Positions 16,395 through 26,054 of a stretch of 64,000 nt of DNA are shown here, piece by piece. The position numbers and the translations under genes are program-made. The stretch is from the NCBI RefSeq assembly GCF_030317105.1, contig NZ_JASZYG010000022.1:1-64000 (forward strand), in the 5' to 3' direction. This DNA comes from Variovorax brevis. GTDB taxonomy: Bacteria > Pseudomonadota > Gammaproteobacteria > Burkholderiales > Burkholderiaceae_C. Numbering within the stretch: position 1 is the stretch's first letter; the number at the start of each line of letters is the position of its first letter. Below the pieces are notes generated by a model, which did not search any database, was not told the DNA's origin, and saw only the letters and a program-made list of their open reading frames with translations.

Positions 16395-17942
16395 TCAGGC
16401 CGTGGCGTTGGTGGCGGCCGTGAGCCGGGCGCGCACGTCCTTCTTCAGCACCTTGCCGACGGGGCTGCGCGGCAGCGTCTCCCAGAACTCGACCTGCTTT
16501 GGGGTCTTGAGGCTGCCGAAGCGCTGCTTGCACATCTCGGTGATTTCCTCGGCTGTTGCGGCGCTGCCCGGCTTGAGCTCGATCACGGCGGTGAGGCGCT
16601 CGCCCCAGTCCGCATCGGGCACGCCGACGACGGCGCAGTCCTGCACCGCGGGGTGGCCCCAGATCACCTGCTCGATCTCGCTCGGGTAGATGTTGAAGCC
16701 GCCGGAGATCACCATGTCCTTCTTGCGGTCGACCACGTACAGGTAGCCGTTGTCGTCGAACACGCCGATGTCGCCGGTGTGGTGCCAACCGAAAGCGCGG
16801 GCGGCCTCGGTGGCTTCGGGGTTGTTGTAGTAGCCCGGCGACACGAGGTCGCCACGCGCCACGATCTCGCCGCGCTCGCCCGTCGGGACGATGTTGCCGT
16901 CGTCATCCATCAGCGCCACTTCGCAGGCGCCCGACGGGCGGCCGGCCGATGCCAAGTGCTTGTCGAGCTCAGGGTCGTGGTGCACGAAATGGTCCTTGCG
17001 CGACAGGCAGGTGATGACGCCGGGCACTTCCGACTGGCCATAGCTTTGCATGAACACCTGGCCCCAGCGCGCGATGCCTTCCAGCAGCTTGTCGACCGAC
17101 ATCGGCGCCGCGCCGTACAGCACGTATTCGAGCGAGGAGCAATCCCGCGTCGCCACGTCGGGATGCGCCAGCAGGCGATAGATCATCGTCGGCGGCAGGA
17201 AGATGTGCGTCACCCGCTCGCGCTCGATCGCCTCCAGGATCACGCCCGGATCGGCCGAGGCCGCGATCACGTTGCGCGTTCCGAAGCGCGCCAGCGCGAC
17301 CATGGTGGCGCCCGCGGCGTGCGTGAGCGGTGCGACGACCAGATGCACCGGGTCTTTCTTCGGCGGTGTGAACTGGTTGGTGATGCGGTAGGCCGTCTCG
17401 AGCGAGCGGTGGCTTTGCATGATCGCCTTCGGGCGGCCGGTGGTGCCGCCCGACGACTTGATGAGGGCGATGTCCTCGGGGCCGCGGCGCACGTTGACGC
17501 GCTGGCCGGCAAAGTCCTTGAGCCATTGCGTGATGGACGCGCCACCTTCCTCCAGCGCTTCGGTCAAGCCGATGACGCGCTTGAGCGAGGGAATCTCCGC
17601 TTTCATCCGCTCCAGATGCGGCGCGTACTGCGAATGGCAGACCAGCACCGCGATCTCGCAGAACTTCGCGAACCAGATGATGTCCTCGATCGGGTCGCGC
17701 GCATTGAGCGGCACGTAGACCGCGCCGCTGCGCATCACGCCGAGCATGGCCGGCAACACCATCGGGTGGTTGGGCGAGAGCACGGCCACGTGCGTGCCGG
17801 GCGTGACGTCGCGCACCAGCGCGGCAGCGACGGCGTGCGATGCATCGGCGGCTTGGCTGTAGCTCATCTGCATGCCGCCGCCCTGGACGAAGGTGCGCTC
17901 GGGAAACGCCGTGGCGCCGGCGTCGAAGGAATCGATGATCAT
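16395..17942 (-). CDS. Acyl-CoA ligase (class I adenylate-forming enzyme)
   Basis: A 515-residue AMP-binding ligase that activates a carboxylic acid with ATP and then CoA. The phosphate-binding loop is SSGGTTGRPKAIM (about 187-199). YGQSE, the HTGD motif (WHHTGDIGVFDDNGYLYVVDRKKDM), the hinge, and the C-terminal Lys motif PRSPVGKVLKKDV are all present. The substrate cannot be read from sequence. It lies between the DUF35 gene (43-base gap) and the thiolase-like gene (11-base gap) in the leftward operon. It is one of two intact ligases in the divergent cluster; the other is at 24477. Confidence 0.9.
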   Translation of the reverse strand: MIIDSFDAGATAFPERTFVQGGGMQMSYSQAADASHAVAAALVRDVTPGTHVAVLSPNHPMVLPAMLGVMRSGAVYVPLNARDPIEDIIWFAKFCEIAVLVCHSQYAPHLERMKAEIPSLKRVIGLTEALEEGGASITQWLKDFAGQRVNVRRGPEDIALIKSSGGTTGRPKAIMQSHRSLETAYRITNQFTPPKKDPVHLVVAPLTHAAGATMVALARFGTRNVIAASADPGVILEAIERERVTHIFLPPTMIYRLLAHPDVATRDCSSLEYVLYGAAPMSVDKLLEGIARWGQVFMQSYGQSEVPGVITCLSRKDHFVHHDPELDKHLASAGRPSGACEVALMDDDGNIVPTGERGEIVARGDLVSPGYYNNPEATEAARAFGWHHTGDIGVFDDNGYLYVVDRKKDMVISGGFNIYPSEIEQVIWGHPAVQDCAVVGVPDADWGERLTAVIELKPGSAATAEEITEMCKQRFGSLKTPKQVEFWETLPRSPVGKVLKKDVRARLTAATNATA

Positions 17943-17985
17943 GTTGTCTCCAAATATCTGAATGTGTGTGGGCCGCGAAGGGGCT

Positions 17986-18417
17986 TCATGCGGCAGGCGA
18001 CTCGCCGCCCGTGAGCCGGAACATCGGCAAGGCGGCTTGGTCGCTGATCTGTTCGAAGCACACCTCGACCGGTGCGCCGACGGCCAGGTGCTGGAAGTCC
18101 GAGCCGACGATGCCCGCCAGCATGCGCACGCCCTCGTCGAGCTCGATCATGCCGATGGCATAGGGAACGCGCGACTCGAATGCGGGGTGCGCGGCGACGT
18201 GGCACACGGTCCAGGTGTAGACGCGTCCCTTGCCGCTGGCCTGCACCCATTCGATGTCGGTGGTCAGGCAGGTGGTGCAAAAGCGCCGTGGGTAGAACTG
18301 GTGGCGTTGGCAGGCGGGGCAGTACTGCACCTTGAGGCGGCCTTCGAGGGCCGACTGCCAGTAGTGCGTGGTCTCGGCGGTGGGAATGGGAAGCGGGCGT
18401 TGCAGCGTGGCGGTCAC
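17986..18417 (-). CDS. Zinc-ribbon OB-fold protein (DUF35)
   Basis: A 143-residue DUF35-type protein: an N-terminal rubredoxin-like zinc ribbon with YCPACQRHQFYPRRFCTTC (four Cys, about residues 33-50), followed by an OB-fold domain (GKGRVYTWTVCHVAAHPAF; GMIELDEGVRMLAGIVG). DUF35 proteins associate with thiolase-like proteins in an acyl-CoA-binding complex, and such a protein is encoded two genes downstream (15208). The start is a GTG with AAGGAG upstream. It follows the HMGL-type gene by 12 bases. Confidence 0.88.
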   Translation of the reverse strand: MTATLQRPLPIPTAETTHYWQSALEGRLKVQYCPACQRHQFYPRRFCTTCLTTDIEWVQASGKGRVYTWTVCHVAAHPAFESRVPYAIGMIELDEGVRMLAGIVGSDFQHLAVGAPVEVCFEQISDQAALPMFRLTGGESPAA

Positions 18418-18429
18418 GGTCGTGCTCCT

Positions 18430-19932
18430 TCAGTTCGCGCTCAGCGAGAAGCCGGCGCCCGACATGTGCACCTGCGACTTGCGCTTCGATTGCGCCAGGC
18501 CGGACACGAGGTCGACCACCGGGTGATGCAGGCTGTACGTGTCGTCCGTCGCGGTCGGCTTCAGGGCGTTGATCTTCTCGTCGCCGTACATGTAGCGCAA
18601 CAGCAATTCATCGTCGCCGATGTTCTTGTAGCGCTGGCGCAGGCCCGGCAACACCGGCTCGATCATCGGCGGCTTGACGGACACGTCCTTCGAGCCGTTG
18701 GCGATGACCTTGTCTTTCACGTTGCCGTCAACGGGCAGCGGCAGGTCGCCGAAGTAGCCGCAGACGTATTTCTTGACCTCGTCCGGCACGACCTTGTAGC
18801 GCTCGCCGTTGAGCACGTTCATCACCGCCTGCGCGCCGACGATGGCGGGGTAGGGCGTGACCATGATCGGCGAGCCCAACTCCACGCGCACGCGGCCGAT
18901 TTCTTCCAGCACGGCGGGCATCTTGTCGGACATGCCGGCGAGCTTGAGTTGCGACTCGAGATTGCTCATCGCGCCGCCCGCGTACTGCGTGATGTAGTGG
19001 CTGGGCTCGTACTCGGCGGGCACGCCGACGGGCTGGTTTTCACGCTCGGCGAGGGCGCCGAAGTACTCGCCCACCTCGTCGAGCAGGCCGTCGTCGACGT
19101 TCACGTCGAAGCCGATCTCGCGCAGGTTGCGCGCGATCATCTGGGCAGCGGGCAGCGAGTTGCCGTTGGCCATCGGATCGACGGCGGTGAGGATGCTGTC
19201 GGCGCCGTGCACGGCGGCCTCGATGGCCAGCAGCGGGCCCAGGCCGGTGAGGCAATGGGTGTTGAACTCCAGCCTGGCCCGGTCGCCGATGGCCGCTTTC
19301 ATCGCCGGAATCAGCGTGCGGACGCGCTCCAGCGTCAGGATGCCGGCCGCGTCGGCGAGCGTCACGGTCTGCGCGCCGAAACGCTCGACCGCCTCGCGTG
19401 CCTTGCTGGCATACAACGCGTCGTCATAGCCGGGGGCGATGTTGTAGCCGAGCAGGTAGGTGATGTTGGCGCCGTGACGCTTCGCCACCGATATGGCGGG
19501 CGCGAGGTTGTCCGAGCACATCAGCGCATCGAAGATGCCGATGTCGCGCACGCCGTTGGCAATCTGCCGCTCGACGAACAACTCGGTGACGTCGTCGGCC
19601 ACCGGGAAGAAGCCGCGCATCAGGTTGCTGCGGATGGCGGCGCGCAGGGGCGTGCGCGGCATGCGTTCGCGCAGCAGGCGGATGCGCTCGAACGGGTCCT
19701 GGTTCAGGAACAGCACGCTCGCGTCGAACTGCACCAGCGCAATCGCCTGGATCGACAGAAAGCCGGCGCGGTCCATGCGCTCGGCGATGGGCAGCATGTG
19801 CTCGGTGCGCATGCGTGTGGCCCACAGGCATTGCTGGCCGTCGCGCAGGGTGTCGTCGGTCAGGTGGATGGTGCGGCGCTTGCCGGTGCGCGCGGTTTCG
19901 GCGGCGACGAGTTGTTTGAGATGGTCGAGCAT
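18430..19932 (-). CDS. HMGL-type carboxyltransferase homologue 1 (pyruvate carboxylase/OAD alpha-like)
   Basis: A 500-residue protein related to the carboxyltransferase of pyruvate carboxylase, oxaloacetate decarboxylase alpha and the transcarboxylase 5S subunit. The metal-site opening HLTDDTLRDGQQCLWATRM (23-41) is well kept. The usual carbamylated Lys (in family sequences KDMAG) is Ala193 in TLADAAG. The usual His-x-His metal pair reads Asn224-Thr-His226. The C-terminal PYC-OADA-like domain is present, but there is no biotinyl domain; carriers are separate proteins at 22848 and 23522. The altered ligands suggest a substrate other than pyruvate or oxaloacetate, or a partner-dependent site. 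The start at 19932 is four bases beyond the stop of homologue 2. Confidence 0.85.
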   Translation of the reverse strand: MLDHLKQLVAAETARTGKRRTIHLTDDTLRDGQQCLWATRMRTEHMLPIAERMDRAGFLSIQAIALVQFDASVLFLNQDPFERIRLLRERMPRTPLRAAIRSNLMRGFFPVADDVTELFVERQIANGVRDIGIFDALMCSDNLAPAISVAKRHGANITYLLGYNIAPGYDDALYASKAREAVERFGAQTVTLADAAGILTLERVRTLIPAMKAAIGDRARLEFNTHCLTGLGPLLAIEAAVHGADSILTAVDPMANGNSLPAAQMIARNLREIGFDVNVDDGLLDEVGEYFGALAERENQPVGVPAEYEPSHYITQYAGGAMSNLESQLKLAGMSDKMPAVLEEIGRVRVELGSPIMVTPYPAIVGAQAVMNVLNGERYKVVPDEVKKYVCGYFGDLPLPVDGNVKDKVIANGSKDVSVKPPMIEPVLPGLRQRYKNIGDDELLLRYMYGDEKINALKPTATDDTYSLHHPVVDLVSGLAQSKRKSQVHMSGAGFSLSAN

Positions 19933-19936
19933 GGCT

Positions 19937-21390
19937 TCAGCCCTCCGTGCCTTGAAGTTGAACTGCCACACCGGGGCCTGTGACCTCGAGTTGGGCATAG
20001 CGCGCCGCGCGCGCGGTGAGTCCGGCGATGAGTGCATCCGTCGGGGTTGTCGGGACGTAGCGAAGGGCGTCGGCCGATGCCGGCGCAGGATGGGCCTCCG
20101 GCTCGACGCCCGAGACCAGCGCGGTCACCAGCGCAGCGTCGCTTGCGGCAGGGTGGGCCGTGCGCAGCAGTTCGATCCAGGGCGTTTCCATCTTTGGCAC
20201 GGCACCGACGCGCCGTGCCAGCTTTGCGTCGATGCCCGCGGGTGCCGCGCCGAAGACCTGCTGCAGCGCGCGCCGCACGCCGGGGCGGAGTTCAGCGTAG
20301 CGCGGCAGCCCCTGCAGATGCATCAAGGCCTGTTCGGCGATGGGCTGCGCGAAGGGTGCCAGCATCGGCGGTGCGCCGACGTCGTTGCGAATGCGTGCGC
20401 ATTCGTTGGCAAAGGCGTGCAGCTTGTGCGCGAGGCCCAGCGCGGTGAGCTTTTGCATGCACTGCGCGGCGATGTCGCCTGGCAATTGATGCGTGTAGGG
20501 CGCGAGGTCGAAAACCCAGGCACGGCCCGATTCAAAACCATGGCGGTCAGCGATGCCGGTGAGCAACTGGTCGGCTTCGCGCAAGGCGTGCAGGCGCTGT
20601 TCGCTGGCTGGCGTGCCGGTCTTGAGCAAACGCAGCGATTTGAGCAGCGTGCCCAAGGCCGGGGCGGATGGGCCATTGGCCAGCGGCGCGAAGGCCGTGT
20701 CGAGGCCGTCGATACCGATGCGCACCGCTTCGAGCGCGATCATCGGGCCGAGTGCGGTCTGGCAGCGCAGGTGCAGGTCGAGCGGCGTGTCGCCCAGGGC
20801 GGTACGCAGTGCCGGCAGCAAGCTCGCCAGGCGGTCCGTCGTCAGCAGGCTCGCTTCGTCGCGCAGCATCACGCGGCTGGCGCCTGCCGCCACCAGGGCC
20901 TTGGCGTCGGCACGGTAGTCCTCGTTACCGCGGTTCGATCCTCCACTGAAAGGCAGTGCCGCGATGGCGGTCAGGCCGAGCGCGGTCGCTGCCTTCAGCA
21001 CTGGCGCGATGCGCTCCATCTGCATCAGTGGGTCCATCACGAGGACTTCGTTGACGCCGCGTTGCGAAAGTTCGCGCAACCAAAGCGTGGCCATGTCGGT
21101 CGACACCACGTCGGCGCCGCGCTTGCCGTGCGTTGTCAGCAGCGAGAGCGATGCGCGCAACGCGACGCCGGGGCAGCGCTCGCGCAGCAACTCGATGCGC
21201 TGCCATGGGCTTTCGCCGCGCGCCACGCATTGCTGCATGGTGGCGTTGGAGGCCACCTCGATGGCGGCGGGCTGGGCAGCGGCCAAGTTCGTGGCGACGG
21301 CCAGTGCCATCGGTGTCGTCATCGCGCCGGCCCAGCGCGCGCTCTGGCCATCGGTCAGGCTGACGTCGGTGTAGCGAATCGTGCGTTCGG

Positions 21391-21394
<4 letters not shown>
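19937..21394 (-). CDS. HMGL-type carboxyltransferase homologue 2 (divergent)
   Basis: A 485-residue, more divergent relative of the protein encoded next door (18430). The opening RYTDVSLTDGQSARWAGAM corresponds to TDDTLRDGQQCLWATRM. The carbamylated-Lys position is Arg178 (VMLRDEA). The His-x-His pair reads His208-Leu-Arg210. It thus keeps the first His and loses the second, the opposite of homologue 1. The two may form a hetero-oligomer with complementary half-sites; this is inference. It overlaps the biotin carboxylase gene by four bases (ATGA), so translation is coupled. No biotinyl domain. Confidence 0.78.
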
Positions 21395-22845
<1,451 letters not shown>

Positions 22846-22847
22846 GC

Positions 22848-23354
22848 TCAAACTCCCTTCGCCGGCTTGATGAGCATGAGGATCTGGTCGTGCGTCACGG
22901 GCTTGCCGTTGCCCACCAGGATGCGCTCGACGGTCCCCGTCACGTCGGCCTTGACCGTGTTGAACATCTTCATGACTTCCACCAGGCAGACCGTGTCGTC
23001 GGCCTGCACGGCGGCGCCGACCGTCACGAACTCCGGCTGGTCGGGGCTGGGGCGCAGATAGAAGGTGCCGACCATCGGCGCGCGCACGGCGACCAGGCCT
23101 TCGGGGACTTCCGTGAGCACTTCGGCTGCGGCCGGCGCGTTGTTTGTTTCGTCTGTTACAGCCGCTTGCACCGTTTCGACGGTGGTGGAGCGGCTTGCGT
23201 GGGCTTGCGCCGTCCGCTCGCGGCTGGAAGCCGAGGCGCCCGGCTTGCGGGCATGAAGCTCGAATTCACCCACGGTCACGTCCAGCGATTCGAGGTGTTC
23301 GGCGCTGTCGAGGATCTCGAGGATGCGACGTACGTCGGTATGGGAAAGAGGCAC
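22848..23354 (-). CDS. Biotin carboxyl carrier protein (AccB-type)
   Basis: A 168-residue AccB-like carrier. The N-terminus (PLSHTDVRRILEILDSAEHLESLDVTVGEFELHARK) matches the AccB dimer/oligomer region. A Pro/Ala/Thr linker follows, and then the biotinyl domain (about 90-168) with VEVMKMFN and biotin attachment at Lys129. The thumb-like insertion typical of AccB (YLRPSPDQPEFV) is present. The GTG at 23352-23354 is chosen because the family N-terminus begins there and GGAG lies upstream. It is the first gene of the leftward operon, two bases from the carboxylase start. Confidence 0.9.
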   Translation of the reverse strand: MPLSHTDVRRILEILDSAEHLESLDVTVGEFELHARKPGASASSRERTAQAHASRSTTVETVQAAVTDETNNAPAAAEVLTEVPEGLVAVRAPMVGTFYLRPSPDQPEFVTVGAAVQADDTVCLVEVMKMFNTVKADVTGTVERILVGNGKPVTHDQILMLIKPAKGV

Positions 23355-23443
23355 GGTTTTATCTCCGGTTGCGGCGGGAGTTTCCGCCTTGTGAGCGCAG
23401 CTGTCTTGCTGCAGTGAACGTATTAAAACATGCAAATAATCCT

Positions 23444-23455
23444 ATTGTCAACAAT
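23444..23455. promoter_or_regulatory. GntR operator palindrome in the divergent promoter
   Basis: ATTGT-CA-ACAAT is a perfect 5-bp inverted repeat of the FadR-subfamily type. On the reverse strand it contains TTGACA (23446-23451), which pairs with TTTAAT (23422-23427) at an 18-base spacing: a good leftward promoter. On the forward strand TTGTCA (23445-23450) and TACAGT (23468-23473) give a weaker rightward promoter at 17 bases. A repressor bound here would block both operons. The GntR encoded at 23746 is the obvious candidate. Confidence 0.6.
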
Positions 23456-23521
23456 CGGAATGTCGATTACAGTACATCCATTCCGACGCGAAGTCGGGCA
23501 TTTCAAAGCAAGGAAACCGAC

Positions 23522-23749
23522 ATGACGACACAGACGACGATTCGCTCCGACATCACCGGCACCGTATGGAAGATCGTGGTGGAAGAGGGCAGCACCCTGC
23601 AGGCCGACGACACCATCATGGTTCTCGAATCCATGAAGATGGAGATCCCGGTGCTCGCCCCCGAAGACGGCCGGGTCATCAAGCTCCTGATCGCCGAGGG
23701 CGCGCCGGTGCGCGAAGGCCAGGAAATCGCGGTCTACGAGGAAGCGTGA
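23522..23749 (+). CDS. Stand-alone biotinyl carrier protein
   Basis: A 75-residue single-domain carrier consisting only of a biotinyl fold: ITGTVWKIVVEEGSTLQADD, then LESMKMEIPV with biotin at Lys39, then GRVIKLLIAEGAPVREGQEIAVYE. It lacks the AccB thumb and resembles the small carriers of multi-subunit acyl-CoA carboxylases and the 1.3S subunit of transcarboxylase. It is the first gene of the rightward operon and is divergent from the AccB-type carrier; its stop overlaps the GntR start (GTGA). Having two different carriers suggests two acceptor enzymes or a relay. Confidence 0.9.
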   Translation: MTTQTTIRSDITGTVWKIVVEEGSTLQADDTIMVLESMKMEIPVLAPEDGRVIKLLIAEGAPVREGQEIAVYEEA

Positions 23750-24480
23750 TCGCCGTGAAGCTGATGACCTTGCCCGGGCAGATCGCCGAGCGCATCTTTG
23801 CGGCGGTCGTCGACGGCGAGTACGCGCCGGGCGATCGCATCCGCGAAGAAATGCTGGCCGAGCAGTTCGAGGTGAGCCGCGGTCCGGTTCGCGAAGCCTT
23901 GCGCATCCTCGAGAAAGACTCGGTCGTGCGCATCCTGCCCAACCGGGGTGCGTACGTCACGCAGCTTTCGATCAAGGAAGTCAGCGACATCTTCGAAATC
24001 CGCCGCCAACTGGTGGGCGCCATGGTGCGCAGCCTGGGCCCGGACGACAAGTTCATCGCCTGGATCGACGGCAAGGTGAGCGAACTCGAAGTGCTGGCAA
24101 AAGAGCCGGGTGCGGGCGACGACTACCTGGCCGTCAGCTACCGGCTCGGGCGCGTGCTGGCCGAGAGCGCCGGCAATGAGCGGCTGGTCGAAATCCTCGG
24201 CTCGCTGGGGCGCCAGACGCGGCGCTATTCGAAGCTGGGCCTGGCGACAGCCGCGCGGCGCAGGGAATCGGCACGCCTGTGGCGCGTCGCGGCCAATGCC
24301 ATGAAGGCAGGAGACATCGACGGCGCCGCCGCCGCCATCGAAGAAATGATCGACGCGTCCGAGCGCGAGGCCGTGAGGCAACTGACGCCCCGGCAAGCCG
24401 CCTCGCGTCGATCGAACAAGAAACCGACGTCCGCTGCGTCCGCAGCGAACGACCACCACACACAGGACATCCTTCCATGA
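23746..24480 (+). CDS. GntR-family regulator (FCD) of the carboxylase cluster
   Basis: A 244-residue GntR/FCD protein. The winged HTH (MTLPGQIAERIFAAVVDGEYAPGD, then EQFEVSRGPVREALRILEKDSVVRILPNRG) is almost the same as that of the regulator at 11035. The FCD domain follows (IFEIRRQLVGAMV). The chosen GTG at 23746 overlaps the carrier's stop; GTG 23755 or ATG 23764 are alternatives. Embedded in the operon, it probably represses both divergent units through the palindrome at 23444-23455 and is released by an acyl-CoA or carboxylate intermediate. The inducer is unknown. Confidence 0.9.
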   Translation: MIAVKLMTLPGQIAERIFAAVVDGEYAPGDRIREEMLAEQFEVSRGPVREALRILEKDSVVRILPNRGAYVTQLSIKEVSDIFEIRRQLVGAMVRSLGPDDKFIAWIDGKVSELEVLAKEPGAGDDYLAVSYRLGRVLAESAGNERLVEILGSLGRQTRRYSKLGLATAARRRESARLWRVAANAMKAGDIDGAAAAIEEMIDASEREAVRQLTPRQAASRRSNKKPTSAASAANDHHTQDILP

Positions 24481-26054
24481 GTTCCACCCGAATCGCAGGC
24501 CACGCCCTGTCCTGGGCCGCCGGCCAGTTCCGCGACCGCCCGGCAGTCGTGTTTCGCGACCGCAGCTTCACCTACACGCAGATCGAACGGCGCAGCAACC
24601 AGCTCGCCAACGTGCTCATTGGCCTGGGCCGCCGCCCCGGCGAACGCCTGGCCGTGCTGCTCAACAACTCGGTGGAAAGCATCGAGGCCCAGTTTGCTGC
24701 CGAGAAGGCCGGACAGGGCTACGTCGCCCTCAATGCCCGTCACACGGTGCACGAGCAGGCCGCGATCCTGAACGACGCCGAGGCATCGGTGCTCATCGCC
24801 GGCCCCGAGTTCCGTGATTCAGTGCTGAAGGTGCGCCTTCAGGTGCCTTCGCTGCGTGTGGTGATCGGCGTGGGCTGGCAAGACGCCGCCGTGCTCGACT
24901 ACGACAGCTTGTTGGCGCGCGCCTCCGACGGGGCGCCGCACCTCACGGTGCCGGCCGACCTGCTGCTGCGCATCGCCTACACCTCGGGCACCACCGGCAA
25001 GCCCAAGGGCGTGGCCTACAGCATCGAGCGCTGGGAGGCCCGCCTGGCCAACCACTTCGCCGCGATGGAGTACGGCCTTGGCATCGACGACGCGATGCTG
25101 CACGTGGGCCCGCTCACGCACGCTGCGGGCGTGCACTTGCTGCCGTGCTATCTGCGCGGCGCACGCAACATCGTGGCCGACAAGTTCGATGCGGAGCAGG
25201 TGCTGGCGCAGATCGGGAGCGAGCGCATCAGCCAGTTGATGATGGTGCCGACCATGATGGGCCGCCTGCTCGAAGCGGTGGCCGCCAACCCCGGCGCCGA
25301 CCTGTCGTCGCTCAAGCGCGTGCACTATGGCACCGCGCCGACGCCAACGAGCATGGTCCACGAGGCGCTGGAACGCCTGGGCCCGATCCTGCGCCAGCAG
25401 TACGGCATGACCGAAGCCGTGCAACCCCTGTGCGTGCTCTACCCGCACGACCATTTGCAGGACGGCAAGCCTTCGGATCGCATCACCTCCTGCGGACGCC
25501 CGACGATGGACGTCGAGATCACGGTGCGCGACGCCGATGGCCGCCCGGTGAAAGACGGCGAAGTCGGCGAGATCGCCATCGCCCACCGCGGCATCGGCGA
25601 AGTCGCCTTCTGGCGCCGCCCCGACCTCGAGCGCGAATCGATCCGCGACGGCTGGTACTACAGCGGCGACCTCGGCCGCTTCGACGGCGAAGGCTTCCTC
25701 TACATCGTCGGCCGCAACAAGGACATGATGATCAGCGGCGGCTTCAACGTCTATGCACGCGAAGTCGAAGACGCATTGCACGCGCATCCGGCCGTCGCCG
25801 AAGTGGCTGTGCTCGGCCTGCCCGACACCGAATGGGGCGAAGTGGTCGCCGCCTTCGTGGTGTGCCGGCCCGGCGAAACCATCGATGCCGCGGCGCTCGC
25901 CCGGCACAGCGGCGAGCTGATCGCCGGCTACAAGAAACCACGCGTGATCGAGTTCGTCGACGCGCTGCCGCGCAACCACGCCGGCAAGGTGACCAAGAAC
26001 GACCTGCGCGATGCGTACCTCGCGCGCCATCCCGAAGGAGCCCTTTCCAAATGA
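24477..26054 (+). CDS. Acyl-CoA ligase (class I adenylate-forming enzyme)
   Basis: A 525-residue AMP-binding enzyme. The phosphate loop is YTSGTTGKPKGVAYS (about 171-185). Other motifs are QQYGMTEAVQPL, WYYSGDLGRFDGEGFLYIVGRNKDM and a C-terminal catalytic Lys in PRNHAGKVTKNDL. It activates an unknown acid to its CoA ester. The start overlaps the GntR stop (ATGA), and the stop overlaps the next start, so expression is tightly coupled to the acyl-CoA carboxyltransferase gene that follows. This supports a model in which it makes the acyl-CoA that is then carboxylated. Confidence 0.9.
   Translation: MSSTRIAGHALSWAAGQFRDRPAVVFRDRSFTYTQIERRSNQLANVLIGLGRRPGERLAVLLNNSVESIEAQFAAEKAGQGYVALNARHTVHEQAAILNDAEASVLIAGPEFRDSVLKVRLQVPSLRVVIGVGWQDAAVLDYDSLLARASDGAPHLTVPADLLLRIAYTSGTTGKPKGVAYSIERWEARLANHFAAMEYGLGIDDAMLHVGPLTHAAGVHLLPCYLRGARNIVADKFDAEQVLAQIGSERISQLMMVPTMMGRLLEAVAANPGADLSSLKRVHYGTAPTPTSMVHEALERLGPILRQQYGMTEAVQPLCVLYPHDHLQDGKPSDRITSCGRPTMDVEITVRDADGRPVKDGEVGEIAIAHRGIGEVAFWRRPDLERESIRDGWYYSGDLGRFDGEGFLYIVGRNKDMMISGGFNVYAREVEDALHAHPAVAEVAVLGLPDTEWGEVVAAFVVCRPGETIDAAALARHSGELIAGYKKPRVIEFVDALPRNHAGKVTKNDLRDAYLARHPEGALSK

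Noticed and set aside
17962..19983. A 673-codon open frame on the plus strand
   Set aside because: It is antisense to the ligase, DUF35 and HMGL-type genes; composition is His/Arg/Ala-rich with no domain, a typical GC-rich shadow.
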